Assembly: GCA_949293985.1 (NCBI GenBank)
Contig: CASFFN010000028.1
Span: 1 to 47,941, forward strand
Direction of reading: 5' to 3'
Source of the DNA: an uncultured Eubacteriales bacterium
Lineage (GTDB): Bacteria > Bacillota > Clostridia > Oscillospirales > Oscillospiraceae
DNA: 47,941 nucleotides
The notes under the pieces were generated by a model that saw only the letters and a list, made by a program, of their open reading frames with translations, did no database searches and was not told the origin of the DNA. Within the stretch, counting starts at the first letter, position 1, and each line of letters begins with the position of its first letter. The position numbers and the translations under genes are program-made. Positions 1 through 8,364 of this stretch are shown one piece after another.

Positions 1-99
1 ACCGGGGAATACTTTGTGTATTTCCGGTTTTTCATTCTGCATGGATGGCGAAAAAGATAAGCTTTCCAGCCGAAGGCGATTTATTCAGAGTTTCCTTAG
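1..99. repeat. R1 MITE-like repeat, copy a (cut by window start)
   Basis: This is the right-hand part of a repeat also seen at 3666-3798 and 11011-11170, with a short form at 38055-38124. Shared blocks are an inner hairpin (GGAATAC...GTATTTCC), the block GCATGGATGG, and the terminus TTTATTCAGAGTTTCC ending at 95. The terminus is followed by TTAG (96-99), which contains the stop codon of the minus-strand gene. The left end lies outside the window. No coding capacity is apparent. Confidence 0.75.
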
Positions 100-389
100 G
101 TTTCGTCCAGATATTGCCGCACCGCAGCCCGGGCCTCCTCCACAAATTGAGAGAACTCCGTGTTCCCCAGGACATAGGGGGTATCCGGGTCGGCTTCCAG
201 CCGGGTCAGGAACTTCTGGATGTCAAAGCCTTCCTCCAGCAGCTCCTCCGGCACCTGGGCATTGTGCTCCTCCAAAAAGGCCAGACAGGCCTCCGGGGAC
301 ATCTGGGACAGGGGCTCCTTTCCGGAGCGGCTCATCCACAGGCCAACCGCCACAAGAACCACTGCCAGAAGCAAAAGAATCCGTTTCAT
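96..389 (-). CDS. Small membrane-anchored protein of unknown function
   Basis: 97 aa. I do not recognise a family. The first 20 residues form a hydrophobic segment (MKRILLLLAVVLVAVGLWMS) with no lipobox Cys, so the protein is probably an N-terminally anchored extracytoplasmic protein. The rest is acidic and helical (about residues 28-97). The start at 389 is chosen over an upstream in-frame ATG at 461 because AGGAGG lies about 8 nt before it and the signal-like segment begins there. It lies 79 bp behind the yfbR-like gene on the same strand and is probably last in the dnaD operon. Its TAA stop abuts an R1 repeat. Confidence 0.7.
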   Translation of the reverse strand: MKRILLLLAVVLVAVGLWMSRSGKEPLSQMSPEACLAFLEEHNAQVPEELLEEGFDIQKFLTRLEADPDTPYVLGNTEFSQFVEEARAAVRQYLDET

Positions 390-468
390 ATCTCGGGCCT
401 CCTTTCCGGTGTCAGGGGTTTTCTGCACCTTTAGGATACCGGATTTTCCCGGTATTTGCAAGGAATTT

Positions 469-1044
469 TTACAGTTGATCCAGATTCAGGGAGAAGGCTC
501 CCAGGCAGTTTTCCATGAACCAGGAAAGCTCCGGGCTGTCCAGCTCTTCCAGCGCCTTTAGGGTCTGGCGGGCGGCGGAGTCGAACTCCGTGTTCCCCGC
601 TTTCTGCTCCTCCACACATTTGATGTAGGCCGACAGCTTGTCCGCCGCCTTCACAATGGGAAGCACATCCTCGTCCTCCTCCAGCACGTAGCTTTCGTAG
701 CAATGCCGGAGCTTTGGCGGCAGCTTGTCCAGCAGCTGCTCTCCGGCGATTTTCTCCACCTGCTTGTAGGCGGTTTTGATGGAGGGGTTATAGTACTTGA
801 TGGGGGTGGGCAGGTCTCCCGTGAGAATCTCGGAGGCGTCGTGGTACAGCGCCGCCACGGCGCATTTTTCCGGGTCCGGGCCGGGTAGCCCCAGAATCTC
901 CCGGCGGATGAGCCCCAAAGCATGGGCCAGCACCGCTACCTGGTGGGAGTGCTCCTGGATATTCTCGGAAAAGGTGTTGCGCATGAGACCCCACCGGGTG
1001 ATGTAGCGCATCCGCCCCAGCAGGGCGTAAAATTCATTGGCCAT
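469..1044 (-). CDS. yfbR: HD-domain 5'-deoxynucleotidase, YfbR-like
   Basis: 191 aa, close to the usual length of YfbR-type phosphohydrolases, which dephosphorylate deoxyribonucleoside 5'-monophosphates. Visible motifs are R17-W18, an EHSH segment (31-34), the HD pair H68-D69 within ALYHDASE, and a downstream Asp in the KAADKLSAY helix, matching the family's metal-binding arrangement. An AGAGGA Shine-Dalgarno precedes the ATG and lies within the 3' end of the gph gene, which it overlaps by 11 bp, so translation is probably coupled. Role (inference): dNMP turnover beside replication genes. The symbol is by similarity; the exact substrate is unproven. Confidence 0.88.
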   Translation of the reverse strand: MANEFYALLGRMRYITRWGLMRNTFSENIQEHSHQVAVLAHALGLIRREILGLPGPDPEKCAVAALYHDASEILTGDLPTPIKYYNPSIKTAYKQVEKIAGEQLLDKLPPKLRHCYESYVLEEDEDVLPIVKAADKLSAYIKCVEEQKAGNTEFDSAARQTLKALEELDSPELSWFMENCLGAFSLNLDQL

Positions 1045-1681
1045 AGTATTCCTCTTTCATGGTTTCCAGCATCCGGGGCAAATCCTCCGGGCTGTGGCAG
1101 AAGTGGGTGGCTCCGGCGGCTCGGAGGCAGTCCAGATCCCGGAAGCCCCAGGTAACGCTGAGGCAGGGCACCCCGGCATTTTTTGCCGTTTCCACATCCA
1201 CCTGGCTGTCCCCGATGTAAATGCAGCCTTTCACCCCCAGGGCTTCCATGGTCTTATGCACCATGGCGGCGTTGGGCTTTCGGGGGCAGTCGGGAGCCTC
1301 CCCCCGGGCGTAGAGGTTGGGGAAATAGACCTTCCCCAGAATCTTCACCGCCTCGTCCGGCTTGTTGGACACCACCGCCAGGGGGTACTTCCGCCCCAAT
1401 TCCTCCAAAGCCTGAGAAATCCCCGGGTAAGGCTTTGTTTTCACCTGGGTGTGGGCGGCGTAATAGGTGCGAAAGGTAGATAGCACCGGCTCCGGGTCAG
1501 CACCTTTCGGCACCGCCCGCTCCATGAGCTTTCCGGCCCCTTCCCCCACAAACTGCCGCACCTCCTCCAGACTTCGCTCCGGGTAGCCGAATTGGGTCAG
1601 GGCGTAGTTGACGGCGTCGTGCAAATCCTCCAGGGTGTCCAGAAGGGTGCCGTCCAAATCAAAAATCATGGCAATTTCCAT
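1034..1681 (-). CDS. gph: HAD-family phosphoglycolate phosphatase-like hydrolase
   Basis: 215 aa HAD hydrolase. Motif I is FDLDGTLLDT with nucleophile D8 and D10. A Ser/Thr motif II (VVSNKPDEAV), a lysine and an acidic motif III (YIGDSQVDVETAKNAG) follow in order, and the cap insert has the Gph/PpaX layout. Such enzymes hydrolyse small phosphate esters such as 2-phosphoglycolate or pyrophosphate; the substrate cannot be read from sequence. The ATG follows the stop of the upstream ATPase gene by 1 nt and its end overlaps the yfbR-like gene, so it is an operon member. An alternative start four codons downstream (MIFDLDG) is possible. Confidence 0.87.
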   Translation of the reverse strand: MEIAMIFDLDGTLLDTLEDLHDAVNYALTQFGYPERSLEEVRQFVGEGAGKLMERAVPKGADPEPVLSTFRTYYAAHTQVKTKPYPGISQALEELGRKYPLAVVSNKPDEAVKILGKVYFPNLYARGEAPDCPRKPNAAMVHKTMEALGVKGCIYIGDSQVDVETAKNAGVPCLSVTWGFRDLDCLRAAGATHFCHSPEDLPRMLETMKEEYYGQ

Positions 1682-1682
1682 G

Positions 1683-2666
1683 TTACAGTCCTCGATTTTT
1701 CATAATCCGAATATCCTGGCCCACAAAGGTCAGCCGCTGGAAGCTCCCCTGAAGCCGGGAGGCAATCTGGGGAGAGTAGCGGCCCGCCACCTCCTCCATG
1801 GTGAGGTTCGTGGAGATGACCATGGGCTTTCCCGCCAGCAGCCGGTCGTTGAGCAGGTTGTAAAGGGCAGCGGTGACGAAATTTCCCGGCAGCTCCGTGC
1901 CCAAATCGTCCACAATCAGCAAATCGCAGGCTTCCAGCCGGGCAACTGCCGCCGCCGTCTCCGGGGTGGGGGAGAAGCGGTTCCGCTCCAGCTTCTGGAA
2001 CAGGTGACCAGAGGGTTCATAGTCCACGGAAAACCCCTGTTCCGTGGCGCTGGTGGCGATACAGGCGGACAGGAAGGTTTTGCCCAGCCCGGTGCCGCCT
2101 ACAAACAGGAGATTCCCCTTATCCGGGGCAAAATTCTCCCCATACCGGCGGCACACGGCGAAGTTGCCCTTCATCACCGCCCGGGGACTGACCCCCAGCT
2201 TGGGGTCCACGGCATCGGAATAGTATTCCAGGACAAAGTCCGTAAACCGCCCCTCGCCGCAGGTAAGAAGGGCCAGCTCCTTCTTCTGCTCCTGGCGGCA
2301 CAGCTCTGTCAGGCAGGAACACATCCGGCTGCCCACATACCCGGAGCCGCCGCAGCTTGGGCAGATAGGCTCCTCCCGGGCGTACTCCGGGGGGAACTGG
2401 GCGAGAATCAGATCCTCCCGCTCCCGCTGCAAGCCTTGGTTTTCCTGCCGCACCTGCTCCATGGCAGCCCGGGCATCCCCGCCCTGGGTGAACACTGCCT
2501 GGGCGGCGGCGGTCATGTTCCGCCGCAGCAGCATATCGATTTCCCGCACCCGGGGGATGGCGGCGTACACCTGCTGCTGGTGCTGCCGCTGGCGGGACTC
2601 CCAGTCCGCCTTTTGGCTTTCCAGCTTTCTTCTGGCCCGGCTGATAATCTCCTGACTGTATGCCAT
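1683..2666 (-). CDS. dnaI: Replicative helicase loader ATPase, DnaC/DnaI-like
   Basis: 327 aa AAA+ ATPase. Residues 1-95 are a charged helical region. A zinc-binding cluster follows (C102, C105, C116, C118), as in DnaI-type loaders. Walker A is GGTGLGKT (190-197) and Walker B is LLIVDDLGTE (249-258); a sensor-like STNL motif and C-terminal SRL follow. It probably loads the replicative helicase at oriC or at restarting forks. It lies immediately after the DnaD-domain gene, the usual Firmicutes primosome pairing, and its AGGAGGG Shine-Dalgarno overlaps the dnaD stop codon. DnaC is an equally acceptable family name. Confidence 0.9.
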   Translation of the reverse strand: MAYSQEIISRARRKLESQKADWESRQRQHQQQVYAAIPRVREIDMLLRRNMTAAAQAVFTQGGDARAAMEQVRQENQGLQREREDLILAQFPPEYAREEPICPSCGGSGYVGSRMCSCLTELCRQEQKKELALLTCGEGRFTDFVLEYYSDAVDPKLGVSPRAVMKGNFAVCRRYGENFAPDKGNLLFVGGTGLGKTFLSACIATSATEQGFSVDYEPSGHLFQKLERNRFSPTPETAAAVARLEACDLLIVDDLGTELPGNFVTAALYNLLNDRLLAGKPMVISTNLTMEEVAGRYSPQIASRLQGSFQRLTFVGQDIRIMKNRGL

Positions 2667-2669
2667 GGC

Positions 2670-3542
2670 TTATCCCTCCTGCAAAACTTTCTGAATGGCC
2701 TCCAGCTCCGCCTGACCCAGCTGCCCGGTAGCGCCCTTGACAGGCTTTTTGTCCCGGGTCTGAATCTGCTCCAGGGTGAGAAGCCCCGCCTCCTGCCAGC
2801 GGCTGAGGATTTTGTTCATGTAGGCCCAGTTGAGGGCTCCGGTGTTCAGGCAGGTGCGCTCGTAGGCCAGGGCGATGGCCTCCTCCTGGAAGCCCCAGTC
2901 CAGCCACTGCTGGGCGTACCGCTCCTCCCCGGGGGTGAGGTTCCGGCCCCGGATTTGGAGGATGCCCATGAGCCGTCCCAGGCGGCTGCGGCGGTGGTTC
3001 TGGTTCTGGATGTAGGCCACCGCCTCCTCCATGGTGTCGATGCCCTGCTCCGCCCAGGCGTAGGCCTCCTTCTCGATGGTACGAAGGGAGGGGTTCCGGC
3101 TGCTGCCCTTCTGCCGGGCACGCTCCTTGCAGTAGCACACCAGCAGGGAAATCACATCCCCGGAAAGGCCTAAGTACCGGACAAAGCCCAGGAGAATTTT
3201 CAGCTCCTCCGTGTTCAGGTTCCGGCCCAGCTGCCGCTGCACCTCTCCATACAGAGAGCGGAAGTCCCCGTCCTTATCCACCGCCCGTATCACATCTTCT
3301 TCCGTGTAGCGGGGGGCCTCTCCCATGGGCAGGGGCTGCCGCCGGTCATCCTGCCACAGTCCCAGCTGCCGCAGGGCAGCGGCGGCGCAGGACAGGCGGC
3401 TGCCGGTAAGGTGAAGCTGCCGGTCCGCCAGGGCCATATCGTTCCCGGCGGCAAGGTACAGGTACAGCAGGGCTGCGTCCGGGTTTGCTGCCAGGAGCAG
3501 CTTTTGCAAATGGTCGGCAGGAATGGTCAAAGTTTGATTCAT
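2670..3542 (-). CDS. dnaD: DnaD/DnaB-domain primosomal protein
   Basis: 290 aa. The N-terminal half resembles a winged-helix region (about 15-110). A DnaD/DnaB_2 helical domain follows, with a second copy toward 190-260 ending in YMNKILSRWQEAGL, close to the family's YxxxILxxW signature. These proteins remodel DNA and help recruit the helicase loader during initiation. It is the first gene of a minus-strand operon (dnaD, dnaI, gph, yfbR-like, small membrane protein) with a clear upstream promoter. Start at 3542 with GGGAG upstream. Which of DnaB or DnaD it replaces functionally is not clear. Confidence 0.85.
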   Translation of the reverse strand: MNQTLTIPADHLQKLLLAANPDAALLYLYLAAGNDMALADRQLHLTGSRLSCAAAALRQLGLWQDDRRQPLPMGEAPRYTEEDVIRAVDKDGDFRSLYGEVQRQLGRNLNTEELKILLGFVRYLGLSGDVISLLVCYCKERARQKGSSRNPSLRTIEKEAYAWAEQGIDTMEEAVAYIQNQNHRRSRLGRLMGILQIRGRNLTPGEERYAQQWLDWGFQEEAIALAYERTCLNTGALNWAYMNKILSRWQEAGLLTLEQIQTRDKKPVKGATGQLGQAELEAIQKVLQEG

Positions 3543-3582
3543 AGCTGCTCCCTTCTTTCTCTCTTTTTCTCAGGTAACTTTC

Positions 3583-3611
3583 ATTATAGCACAGGATTCC
3601 CCCTGATACAA
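3583..3611 (-). promoter_or_regulatory. Sigma-70-type promoter for the dnaD operon
   Basis: Read on the minus strand: -35 TTGTAT (3611-3606), a 17-bp spacer and a perfect -10 TATAAT (3588-3583), ending about 40 bp upstream of the dnaD start codon. Confidence 0.75.
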
Positions 3612-3619
3612 TGGCAAAA

Positions 3620-3650
3620 TAAAACAGCTCCCAGGATTGGGAGCTGCTTA
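3620..3650 (-). terminator. Intrinsic terminator of the DUF362 gene
   Basis: On the minus strand, CAGCTCCCAATCC-TGGGAGCTG forms a GC-rich hairpin followed by TTTTATTTTG. It lies beyond the R1 repeat that separates it from the DUF362 stop codon. Confidence 0.75.
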
Positions 3651-3661
3651 AGGTCAGGGAT

Positions 3662-3802
3662 TTAGGGAAACTCTGAATAAAGAGGCAAGAGCTGGTAGCG
3701 AGAGATTTTTCGTCAGACAAAAGAATGGAAAACGGCGGAATACTGTATGTATTTCCCGTATCCGCTATCCAGCCGCAGACGATTTATTCAGAGTTTCCTT
3801 AG
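3662..3802. repeat. R1 MITE-like repeat, copy b, with TTAG flanks
   Basis: The 133-bp element spans 3666-3798 and has near-perfect terminal inverted repeats: GGAAACTCTGAATAAA at the left and TTTATTCAGAGTTTCC at the right. Both sides carry TTAG (3662-3665 and 3799-3802), consistent with a 4-bp target-site duplication. An inner stem pairs GGAATAC with GTATTTCC. The right TTAG is the stop codon region (minus-strand CTAA) of the DUF362 gene, so the insertion is exactly at the end of that gene. There is no ORF, so it would need a transposase acting in trans. Confidence 0.78.
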
Positions 3803-4665
3803 TCCAGGCTGATGAGGTCGTATTCCCGGGAGCCAAAGCCCAGGCGGGCGGCGGCTTCAATGGTGTGGACGCCGTTGCGGCTTTCAATGCGCTCAATCAG
3901 GTGATCCTTGCCGGGGTCATCGGAGGCATACACCAGATCGATGCAGGCCTGATCGATGGCGATGGGGTCACAGGAGGCCAGAATGCCAATATCCCCCATA
4001 CAAGGATCCTCCGCCACGGCGCAGCAGTCGCAGTCCACGGACATATTCTTCATCACATTGATGTAGGCGATGTTGCCGTGGAAGTACTCCACCACGGAGG
4101 AGGCGGCGTCTGCCATGGCTTCCAGGAAGCTGTCATGGTCCGCCGTCCAGATTTTCTCCGGCTCTCCGGCGCCGTGGATGTAGGCCTTGCCGAAGGAGGA
4201 GGCCATGCCGATGGAAAGCTGCTTCAAAGCCCCGCCGTAGCCGCCCATGGGGTGCCCTTTGAAGTGGCTGAGCACCAGCATGGAATCATATTTGGCCGTG
4301 TCCTTGCCCAGGTAGTTTTTCTTGATCACCTTTCCCTGGGGGATGGAAAGCTCCAGGTCAGGGCCCTGGGCGTCCAGCAAATCCACCGGGAAGTATTCCA
4401 CCCAGCGGTGCTTCTTCAGCGTCTCCCGGTGGCGCTCGGTGGTGTTCCGGGAGCCTTCATAGGCGGTGTTGCACTCGGCTACCCGCCCTCCCACGGCGTC
4501 GATTACCGGCTTCCAGAACTCCGGCTTGAGGAAATTCTGATTGCCCACCTCGCCCGAGTGGAGCTTGATGGCGATGTTTCCCGGCAAGTCTTTGCCCAGA
4601 GCCCGGTACAGCTCCAGCACCTTCTGCGGGGTCACTTCTTTGGAAAAATAAACCTTGGATTTCAT
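3799..4665 (-). CDS. DUF362 domain protein
   Basis: 288 aa single-domain DUF362 protein (domain about 35-260). DUF362 proteins are common in anaerobes, often fused to or paired with 4Fe-4S ferredoxin domains; a biochemical function is not settled. Here a Cys cluster (CDCC at about 210, then CMG) and a second Cys patch could hold metal, but there is no separate ferredoxin domain. Other visible blocks are NIAIKLHSGEVGN near the start and HFKGHPMGGYGGALKQLSIG in the middle. It has its own promoter (-10 at 4699-4704) and terminator (3620-3650), so it is monocistronic. An R1 repeat abuts its stop codon. Confidence 0.82.
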   Translation of the reverse strand: MKSKVYFSKEVTPQKVLELYRALGKDLPGNIAIKLHSGEVGNQNFLKPEFWKPVIDAVGGRVAECNTAYEGSRNTTERHRETLKKHRWVEYFPVDLLDAQGPDLELSIPQGKVIKKNYLGKDTAKYDSMLVLSHFKGHPMGGYGGALKQLSIGMASSFGKAYIHGAGEPEKIWTADHDSFLEAMADAASSVVEYFHGNIAYINVMKNMSVDCDCCAVAEDPCMGDIGILASCDPIAIDQACIDLVYASDDPGKDHLIERIESRNGVHTIEAAARLGFGSREYDLISLD

Positions 4666-4698
4666 GGCAGATTCCGCCTTTCCTGTATAGTCCCTTTT

Positions 4699-4726
4699 AT
4701 TATATCCCCTGGGGTAAAAAAGTCAA
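4699..4726 (-). promoter_or_regulatory. Promoter of the DUF362 gene
   Basis: Minus strand: TTGACT (4726-4721), a 16-bp spacer and TATAAT (4704-4699). The -35 overlaps the U-tract of the malic enzyme terminator, so termination and initiation signals share bases. Confidence 0.7.
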
Positions 4727-4753
4727 TGCCTCCCGGCAAAAGCCGGGAGGCAT
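4726..4753 (-). terminator. Intrinsic terminator of the malic enzyme gene
   Basis: GCCTCCCGGC-TTTT-GCCGGGAGGC hairpin read on minus, followed by ATTGACTTTTTT, directly downstream of the stop codon. Confidence 0.9.
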
Positions 4754-4764
4754 TAAAGGTGTGA

Positions 4765-5937
4765 TTAGATCCTTGCCACGCCGGTGCGTCTTGCGGCGTC
4801 GGCGACGGCCTTGGCTACGGCGGGGCCTACCCGCTCGTCGAAGGCCAGGGGGATGATGTAGTCGGGGGACAGCTCCTCGTCGGAGATGAGGTTTGCCAGC
4901 GCCTCGGCGGCGGCCATCTTCATCTCCTCGTTGATGTCGGAAGCCCGGACGTCGAAGGTGCCCCGGAAAATGCCGGGGAAGGCCAGGACGTTGTTCACCT
5001 GGTTGGGGAAGTCGGAGCGGCCGGTGGAGACGACCTTGGCGCCGCCGGCCTTGGCCTCATCCGGGAAAATCTCCGGGACGGGGTTGGCGCAGGCGAACAC
5101 GATGGCGTCCTTGTTCATGGTCTTGACCATCTCGGTGGTGAGGGTGCCGGGGGCGGACACGCCGATAAACACATCCGCGCCCTTGATGACATCGGACAGC
5201 TTACCGGTCTCCTTCTGGAGGTTGGTGACCTGGGCCATTTCTTCCTTCACCCAGTTCAGGTTCTCCCGTCCGGCATAGATGGCACCGGTGCGGTCGGTCA
5301 TGATTACATTCTTAAAGCCGGCGCTCAGCAGCAGCTTGACGATGGAAACGGCGGCGGCGCCCGCGCCGGAGGTGACGACCTTCACATCCTCCTTCTTCTT
5401 GCCGACCACCTTCAGGGCGTTGAGAAGGCCGGCCAGGGTGACGATGGCGGTGCCGTGCTGGTCGTCATGGAAGATGGGGATGTCGCACTTTTCCTTCAGC
5501 TTCCGCTCGATTTCGAAGCACCGGGGAGCGGAGATGTCCTCCAGGTTCACGCCGCCGAAGGAGCCGGAGAGCAGGTAGATGGTGTTGACAATCTCGTCCA
5601 CATCCTTGGACTTAATGCAAAGGGGGAAAGCGTCCACGTCGCCGAAGGACTTGAACAGCACGCACTTGCCCTCCATAACCGGCATACCGGCCTCGGGGCC
5701 GATGTCGCCCAGGCCCAGCACGGCGGTGCCGTCGGTGATAACGGCGCACAGGTTGTGGCGGCGGGTCAGGTCATAGGACTTGTTCACATCCTTCTGGATC
5801 TCCAGGCAGGGCTGCGCCACGCCGGGAGTGTAGGCTAAGGACAGGTCCTCCTTGGTCTTACAGGGCACCTTGCTGATAACCTCAATCTTGCCGCCCCACT
5901 CACCGTGGAGCCGCAGGGACTCTTTTGCGTAATCCAT
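4765..5937 (-). CDS. maeB: NAD(P)-dependent malic enzyme
   Basis: 390 aa, the short bacterial malic enzyme form without a phosphotransacetylase tail. It converts malate to pyruvate and CO2 with reduction of NAD(P)+. Visible features: the catalytic Tyr segment [15 protein letters not shown], a metal-binding acidic patch [25 protein letters not shown], and a Rossmann stretch [15 protein letters not shown]. The start at 5937 is chosen over an upstream ATG because AGGAGG sits about 8 nt before it and family alignment begins at MDYAKESL. It has its own promoter and terminator. Coenzyme preference is inferred only from family membership. Confidence 0.93.
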   Translation of the reverse strand: MDYAKESLRLHGEWGGKIEVISKVPCKTKEDLSLAYTPGVAQPCLEIQKDVNKSYDLTRRHNLCAVITDGTAVLGLGDIGPEAGMPVMEGKCVLFKSFGDVDAFPLCIKSKDVDEIVNTIYLLSGSFGGVNLEDISAPRCFEIERKLKEKCDIPIFHDDQHGTAIVTLAGLLNALKVVGKKKEDVKVVTSGAGAAAVSIVKLLLSAGFKNVIMTDRTGAIYAGRENLNWVKEEMAQVTNLQKETGKLSDVIKGADVFIGVSAPGTLTTEMVKTMNKDAIVFACANPVPEIFPDEAKAGGAKVVSTGRSDFPNQVNNVLAFPGIFRGTFDVRASDINEEMKMAAAEALANLISDEELSPDYIIPLAFDERVGPAVAKAVADAARRTGVARI

Positions 5938-5982
5938 ATGGCAATTCCTCCTAATAAATTGCAATGTTTGATACCGCCGATT

Positions 5983-6011
5983 ATCATACCACATATTTTC
6001 CGGAGTTGCAA
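5983..6011 (-). promoter_or_regulatory. Promoter of the malic enzyme gene
   Basis: Minus strand: TTGCAA (6011-6006), a 17-bp spacer and TATGAT (5988-5983), about 45 bp upstream of the start codon. Confidence 0.65.
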
Positions 6012-6059
6012 GATATAAATACAATAATATCGATAAATTTTTATGAATTCCCCTGCGGC

Positions 6060-6300
6060 GTGCCGCCGCAGCCGGGGTGCCCCGGTGTCAATTCCCCACG
6101 GTAGCTTTCAGCGTATCGTTCTTTCCCTGACCCGCCCGCCGGGGTGCCCCCGGTATCAATTTCGCACGGTAGCTTTCTGCTACTCGTTACTTCCCTGACC
6201 CGCCCGGTATCGGCGGCGAGTCGCCGCAGACAATTTCGCACGGTAATCTTCCGCAAATCGTTACTGCCCCTCCAGTGCCCGGTATCGTTCTATTATGCGA
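6060..6300. repeat. R2 dispersed repeat, three tandem units
   Basis: Three imperfect units of about 68-74 bp, with the block CAATTTCGCACGGTA at 6089 (diverged), 6157 and 6231, each followed by ATCGTTACTTCCCTGACCCG and CCCGGTATCG. Units are joined by short palindromes such as CGGCGAGTCGCCG. The last unit ends in a palindrome of GGTATCG and CGATACC around 6280-6308. No coding potential. Copies recur at 6512-6600, 20130-20216, 24277-24442 and 36145-36228. Confidence 0.75.
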
Positions 6301-6511
6301 TACCGGGCCTTTTCAATCTTTCAATCGACAGCGTGGGAAAGATACACCTCCAAACTCCGCAAGCCAAAACGGGGGCAAAAGCTGAACCCCCGCACCCGAG
6401 CCAAAGCGAAGGGTCAATCTATCGATGGTTAGGGGGGATCCTTAAGGGGAAAACACCGAACGGGAGTGAGTTGTTTTCCCCTTAAGGAAAGTACGGCCCC
6501 GCTGGCAAGCG
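6290..6511. repeat. R3 composite repeat, copy 1
   Basis: This stretch shares order and sequence with 24424-24695: CGATACCGGGC, then TTTCAATCGACAGCGTGGGA, then AGCCAAAGCGAAGGGTCAATC, then a long stem, then GGCCCCGCTGGCAAGCGC. The stem pairs 6440-6455 with 6472-6487 (16 bp, perfect) around a G-rich loop containing CGGGAGTGAG. I see no protein-coding signal. Confidence 0.7.
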
Positions 6512-6600
6512 CCCGGAGTGCCTCCGGTGTCAATTTCGCTCGGTAGCTGATGCAGGTCGTCACTTCCCTGACCCGCCCGGTATCGTTACTGCGGTGCAGA
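6512..6600. repeat. R2 dispersed repeat, single diverged unit
   Basis: A fourth R2 unit: CAATTTCGCTCGGTAG, then TCGTCACTTCCCTGACCCG and CCCGGTATCGTTAC. It borders the duplicated protease/lipoprotein cassette, whose second copy also has an R2 unit on the corresponding side. Confidence 0.65.
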
Positions 6601-6677
6601 ATTGAGTGTCGATAACCTCTATCAAGTACCACCCCGAAAGCAAACCGTCGGGAGAGAGCATGGGGACTGCCGCAAGG

Positions 6678-6716
6678 CAAAAACCGCCGTACCCGGGAAA
6701 ACGCCGGGTACGGCGT
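6678..6716 (-). terminator. Terminator of lipoprotein gene copy 1
   Basis: Minus strand: CGCCGTACCCGG, loop, CCGGGTACGGCG, then GTTTTTGCC. The same structure follows lipoprotein copy 2 at 36580-36615. Confidence 0.8.
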
Positions 6717-6723
6717 GGGGAAA

Positions 6724-7098
6724 TCATCCGGCTTTGTAGTCCGCCACCAGGGTTTCGATTTTGTCCAAGGTCTCCTGGGATACTTCCGTGTGCCCGAACC
6801 AGTGCTTGCGCCACTTATACACCGTACACGCCGCAAGAGGGAAATCCTCGTAGGCCAGGGCGGCGGTGGTGATGGTCACCTTGTCACCGGTATTGAGATT
6901 AGCCATGGATTTGCAGTCCGCGTCTTCCGTCATCAGGAAGTATCTATCCCCTTCCTCCCCGGAAAAAACGAGAATCTGCTGTCCCGTTTGGGTGCGGACA
7001 AATATGCCGGTGTCCATGCGGTATCCGGGAGGAAGGGAACATCCTCCCAGGCTGCAAAGAAGTAGCAGACATAAAAGAAAAGCCAACAGCCGTCTCAT
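6724..7098 (-). CDS. Small lipoprotein, copy 1 (paired with secreted protease)
   Basis: 124 aa. A lipoprotein signal ends in SLGGC with lipobox Cys20, so it is probably lipid-anchored outside the membrane. The mature part has a beta-rich region (about 25-95, including TGDKVTITTA) and a conserved C-terminus (KWRKHWFGHTEVSQETLDKI). A paralogue at 36621-37004 shares lipobox and C-terminus almost exactly. The start at 7098 has AAGGAGTTG upstream. It lies 20 bp after the protease stop codon and presumably shares its promoter. Function unknown; an inhibitor or modulator of the protease is an inference from pairing only. Confidence 0.82.
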   Translation of the reverse strand: MRRLLAFLLCLLLLCSLGGCSLPPGYRMDTGIFVRTQTGQQILVFSGEEGDRYFLMTEDADCKSMANLNTGDKVTITTAALAYEDFPLAACTVYKWRKHWFGHTEVSQETLDKIETLVADYKAG

Positions 7099-7118
7099 GA
7101 ATTTCAACTCCTTTCCCG

Positions 7119-8273
7119 TCAGAAATACAGCCAAATAAACTCGGTAATCCGGCCAGTTTTACCCTCAAGTGTATACGGATAATATCTGTCGCCTACAAAA
7201 TAAATCGTCCGGGGTGTGGAATAATTGCCGTCACCAATTATCAAAAGACCATCGTATGTATTGATTTCAAAATCTGTGTATCCGTATATCACGACTGCAT
7301 GGAAAAGACCGCCGGGGAACGAGCCGTCGATATCTGCATAGATAGGTTTTCCTCCGTTATACAGGGCATCTTTAATTTGCGAAAAGTAGGGCGGATAATA
7401 CAAATCAATACCATTCAATCCGTAGAGAGTCTGCAAAGACCTAAGTGCCACAAAAGTACTACCTGTAGGCCCCATTTGTTCTGCAACATAATCCGATGTG
7501 TAATATATTCCCGTTTGCTGGAGACCGATACTGGCTACCGCTGCGGCCCAGCAAATAGGGCCATTTTGCAGAATCATCTGAAAAGGAAGCTGGTAGGAAG
7601 ATGGGTATGCGGCGGCTGCCGCGGCGGGTCCGCGCTGCGGAATGGGTTTTTCGTGGTACTGCCGGGCAAAGCTGTTAAAGGGATAGCGGGCGGACAGCGT
7701 TTCCGGGGAAATATTGCTTGCCTCCGCCGCCTTCTCCAGAGCGTTCCGGGAAGGATTGACAGCAAGTGGAGCAGCATTTGCCGGGGGAGCGGCTTCTGCT
7801 TGTGGAAAATCAGACTGGACAAGCATTACATCTTCCCCGATTTTAAGATATGTATCCTGGGAATCATAAATGACGCTGACAGCGCGGTTCGTATAATCCT
7901 CCAAAACAGGAACCAACTGGGCGGACAGTTCCCCACCCACAAGAGAGCCCTGGGAATAGGTCATATATGCCACCGTTTTCAATACACCGTCATAAAAAAC
8001 CGGGATATAGATGGCTTCTGCCGGTTCCATAGCGCCCTGTTCGTAGGAATATACCGCCATGGGGTCGCCAAAAGCAATCAGCGAGGCATCCAGATTGTAA
8101 AAATCCGAATCCTGACGCTGGGTTTCCAAATCAATCATCTCATACAAGTGGACATAAAGGTTGTCTTGGGATAAATATTTTTCGGGCGTGTCTGCCATGG
8201 CAATGGGCGCGCTGATAAACAGCATGGCACACAGAAGTATGGCAGAAAGAATCCGCTTCGTACATTTTTTCAT
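7119..8273 (-). CDS. Secreted papain-like (C39-like) cysteine protease
   Basis: 384 aa. Residues 1-27 are a Sec signal peptide ending AMA. Residues about 30-215 look like a propeptide or N-terminal domain ending in an Ala/Pro-rich linker. The catalytic domain occupies about 225-384: Cys241 in NGPICWAAAVAS, His325 in LFHAVVIYGY, and D348/N350 in IIGDGNY as the likely third residue, the papain-fold order seen in C39/staphopain-like peptidases. Start 8273 is preferred over two upstream ATGs because GGAGG lies 8 nt before it and the signal peptide begins there. It is followed by a lipoprotein gene. Substrate unknown. Confidence 0.8.
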   Translation of the reverse strand: MKKCTKRILSAILLCAMLFISAPIAMADTPEKYLSQDNLYVHLYEMIDLETQRQDSDFYNLDASLIAFGDPMAVYSYEQGAMEPAEAIYIPVFYDGVLKTVAYMTYSQGSLVGGELSAQLVPVLEDYTNRAVSVIYDSQDTYLKIGEDVMLVQSDFPQAEAAPPANAAPLAVNPSRNALEKAAEASNISPETLSARYPFNSFARQYHEKPIPQRGPAAAAAAYPSSYQLPFQMILQNGPICWAAAVASIGLQQTGIYYTSDYVAEQMGPTGSTFVALRSLQTLYGLNGIDLYYPPYFSQIKDALYNGGKPIYADIDGSFPGGLFHAVVIYGYTDFEINTYDGLLIIGDGNYSTPRTIYFVGDRYYPYTLEGKTGRITEFIWLYF

Positions 8274-8364
8274 AGAAAATACCTCCATATTTTCTTCTGA
8301 ATCCACAGCGGCGGCCCGCCTGCTTATGAAATGTTTTCCCGCGACCTCACCTCTCCTTCACAAA

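Noticed and set aside
14..478. Plus-strand frames at the window start
   Set aside because: They read through an R1 repeat and opposite a gene with a good ribosome site and signal-like segment on minus.
1608..3173. Long plus-strand frame (521 codons)
   Set aside because: It lies antisense to the dnaI and dnaD genes, with Leu/Gly/Pro/His-rich composition from GC-rich codon mirroring and no ribosome site or family resemblance.
6060..6300. CRISPR array
   Set aside because: Three repeated units look array-like, but units are contiguous with no unique spacers of constant length, and no cas genes are present.
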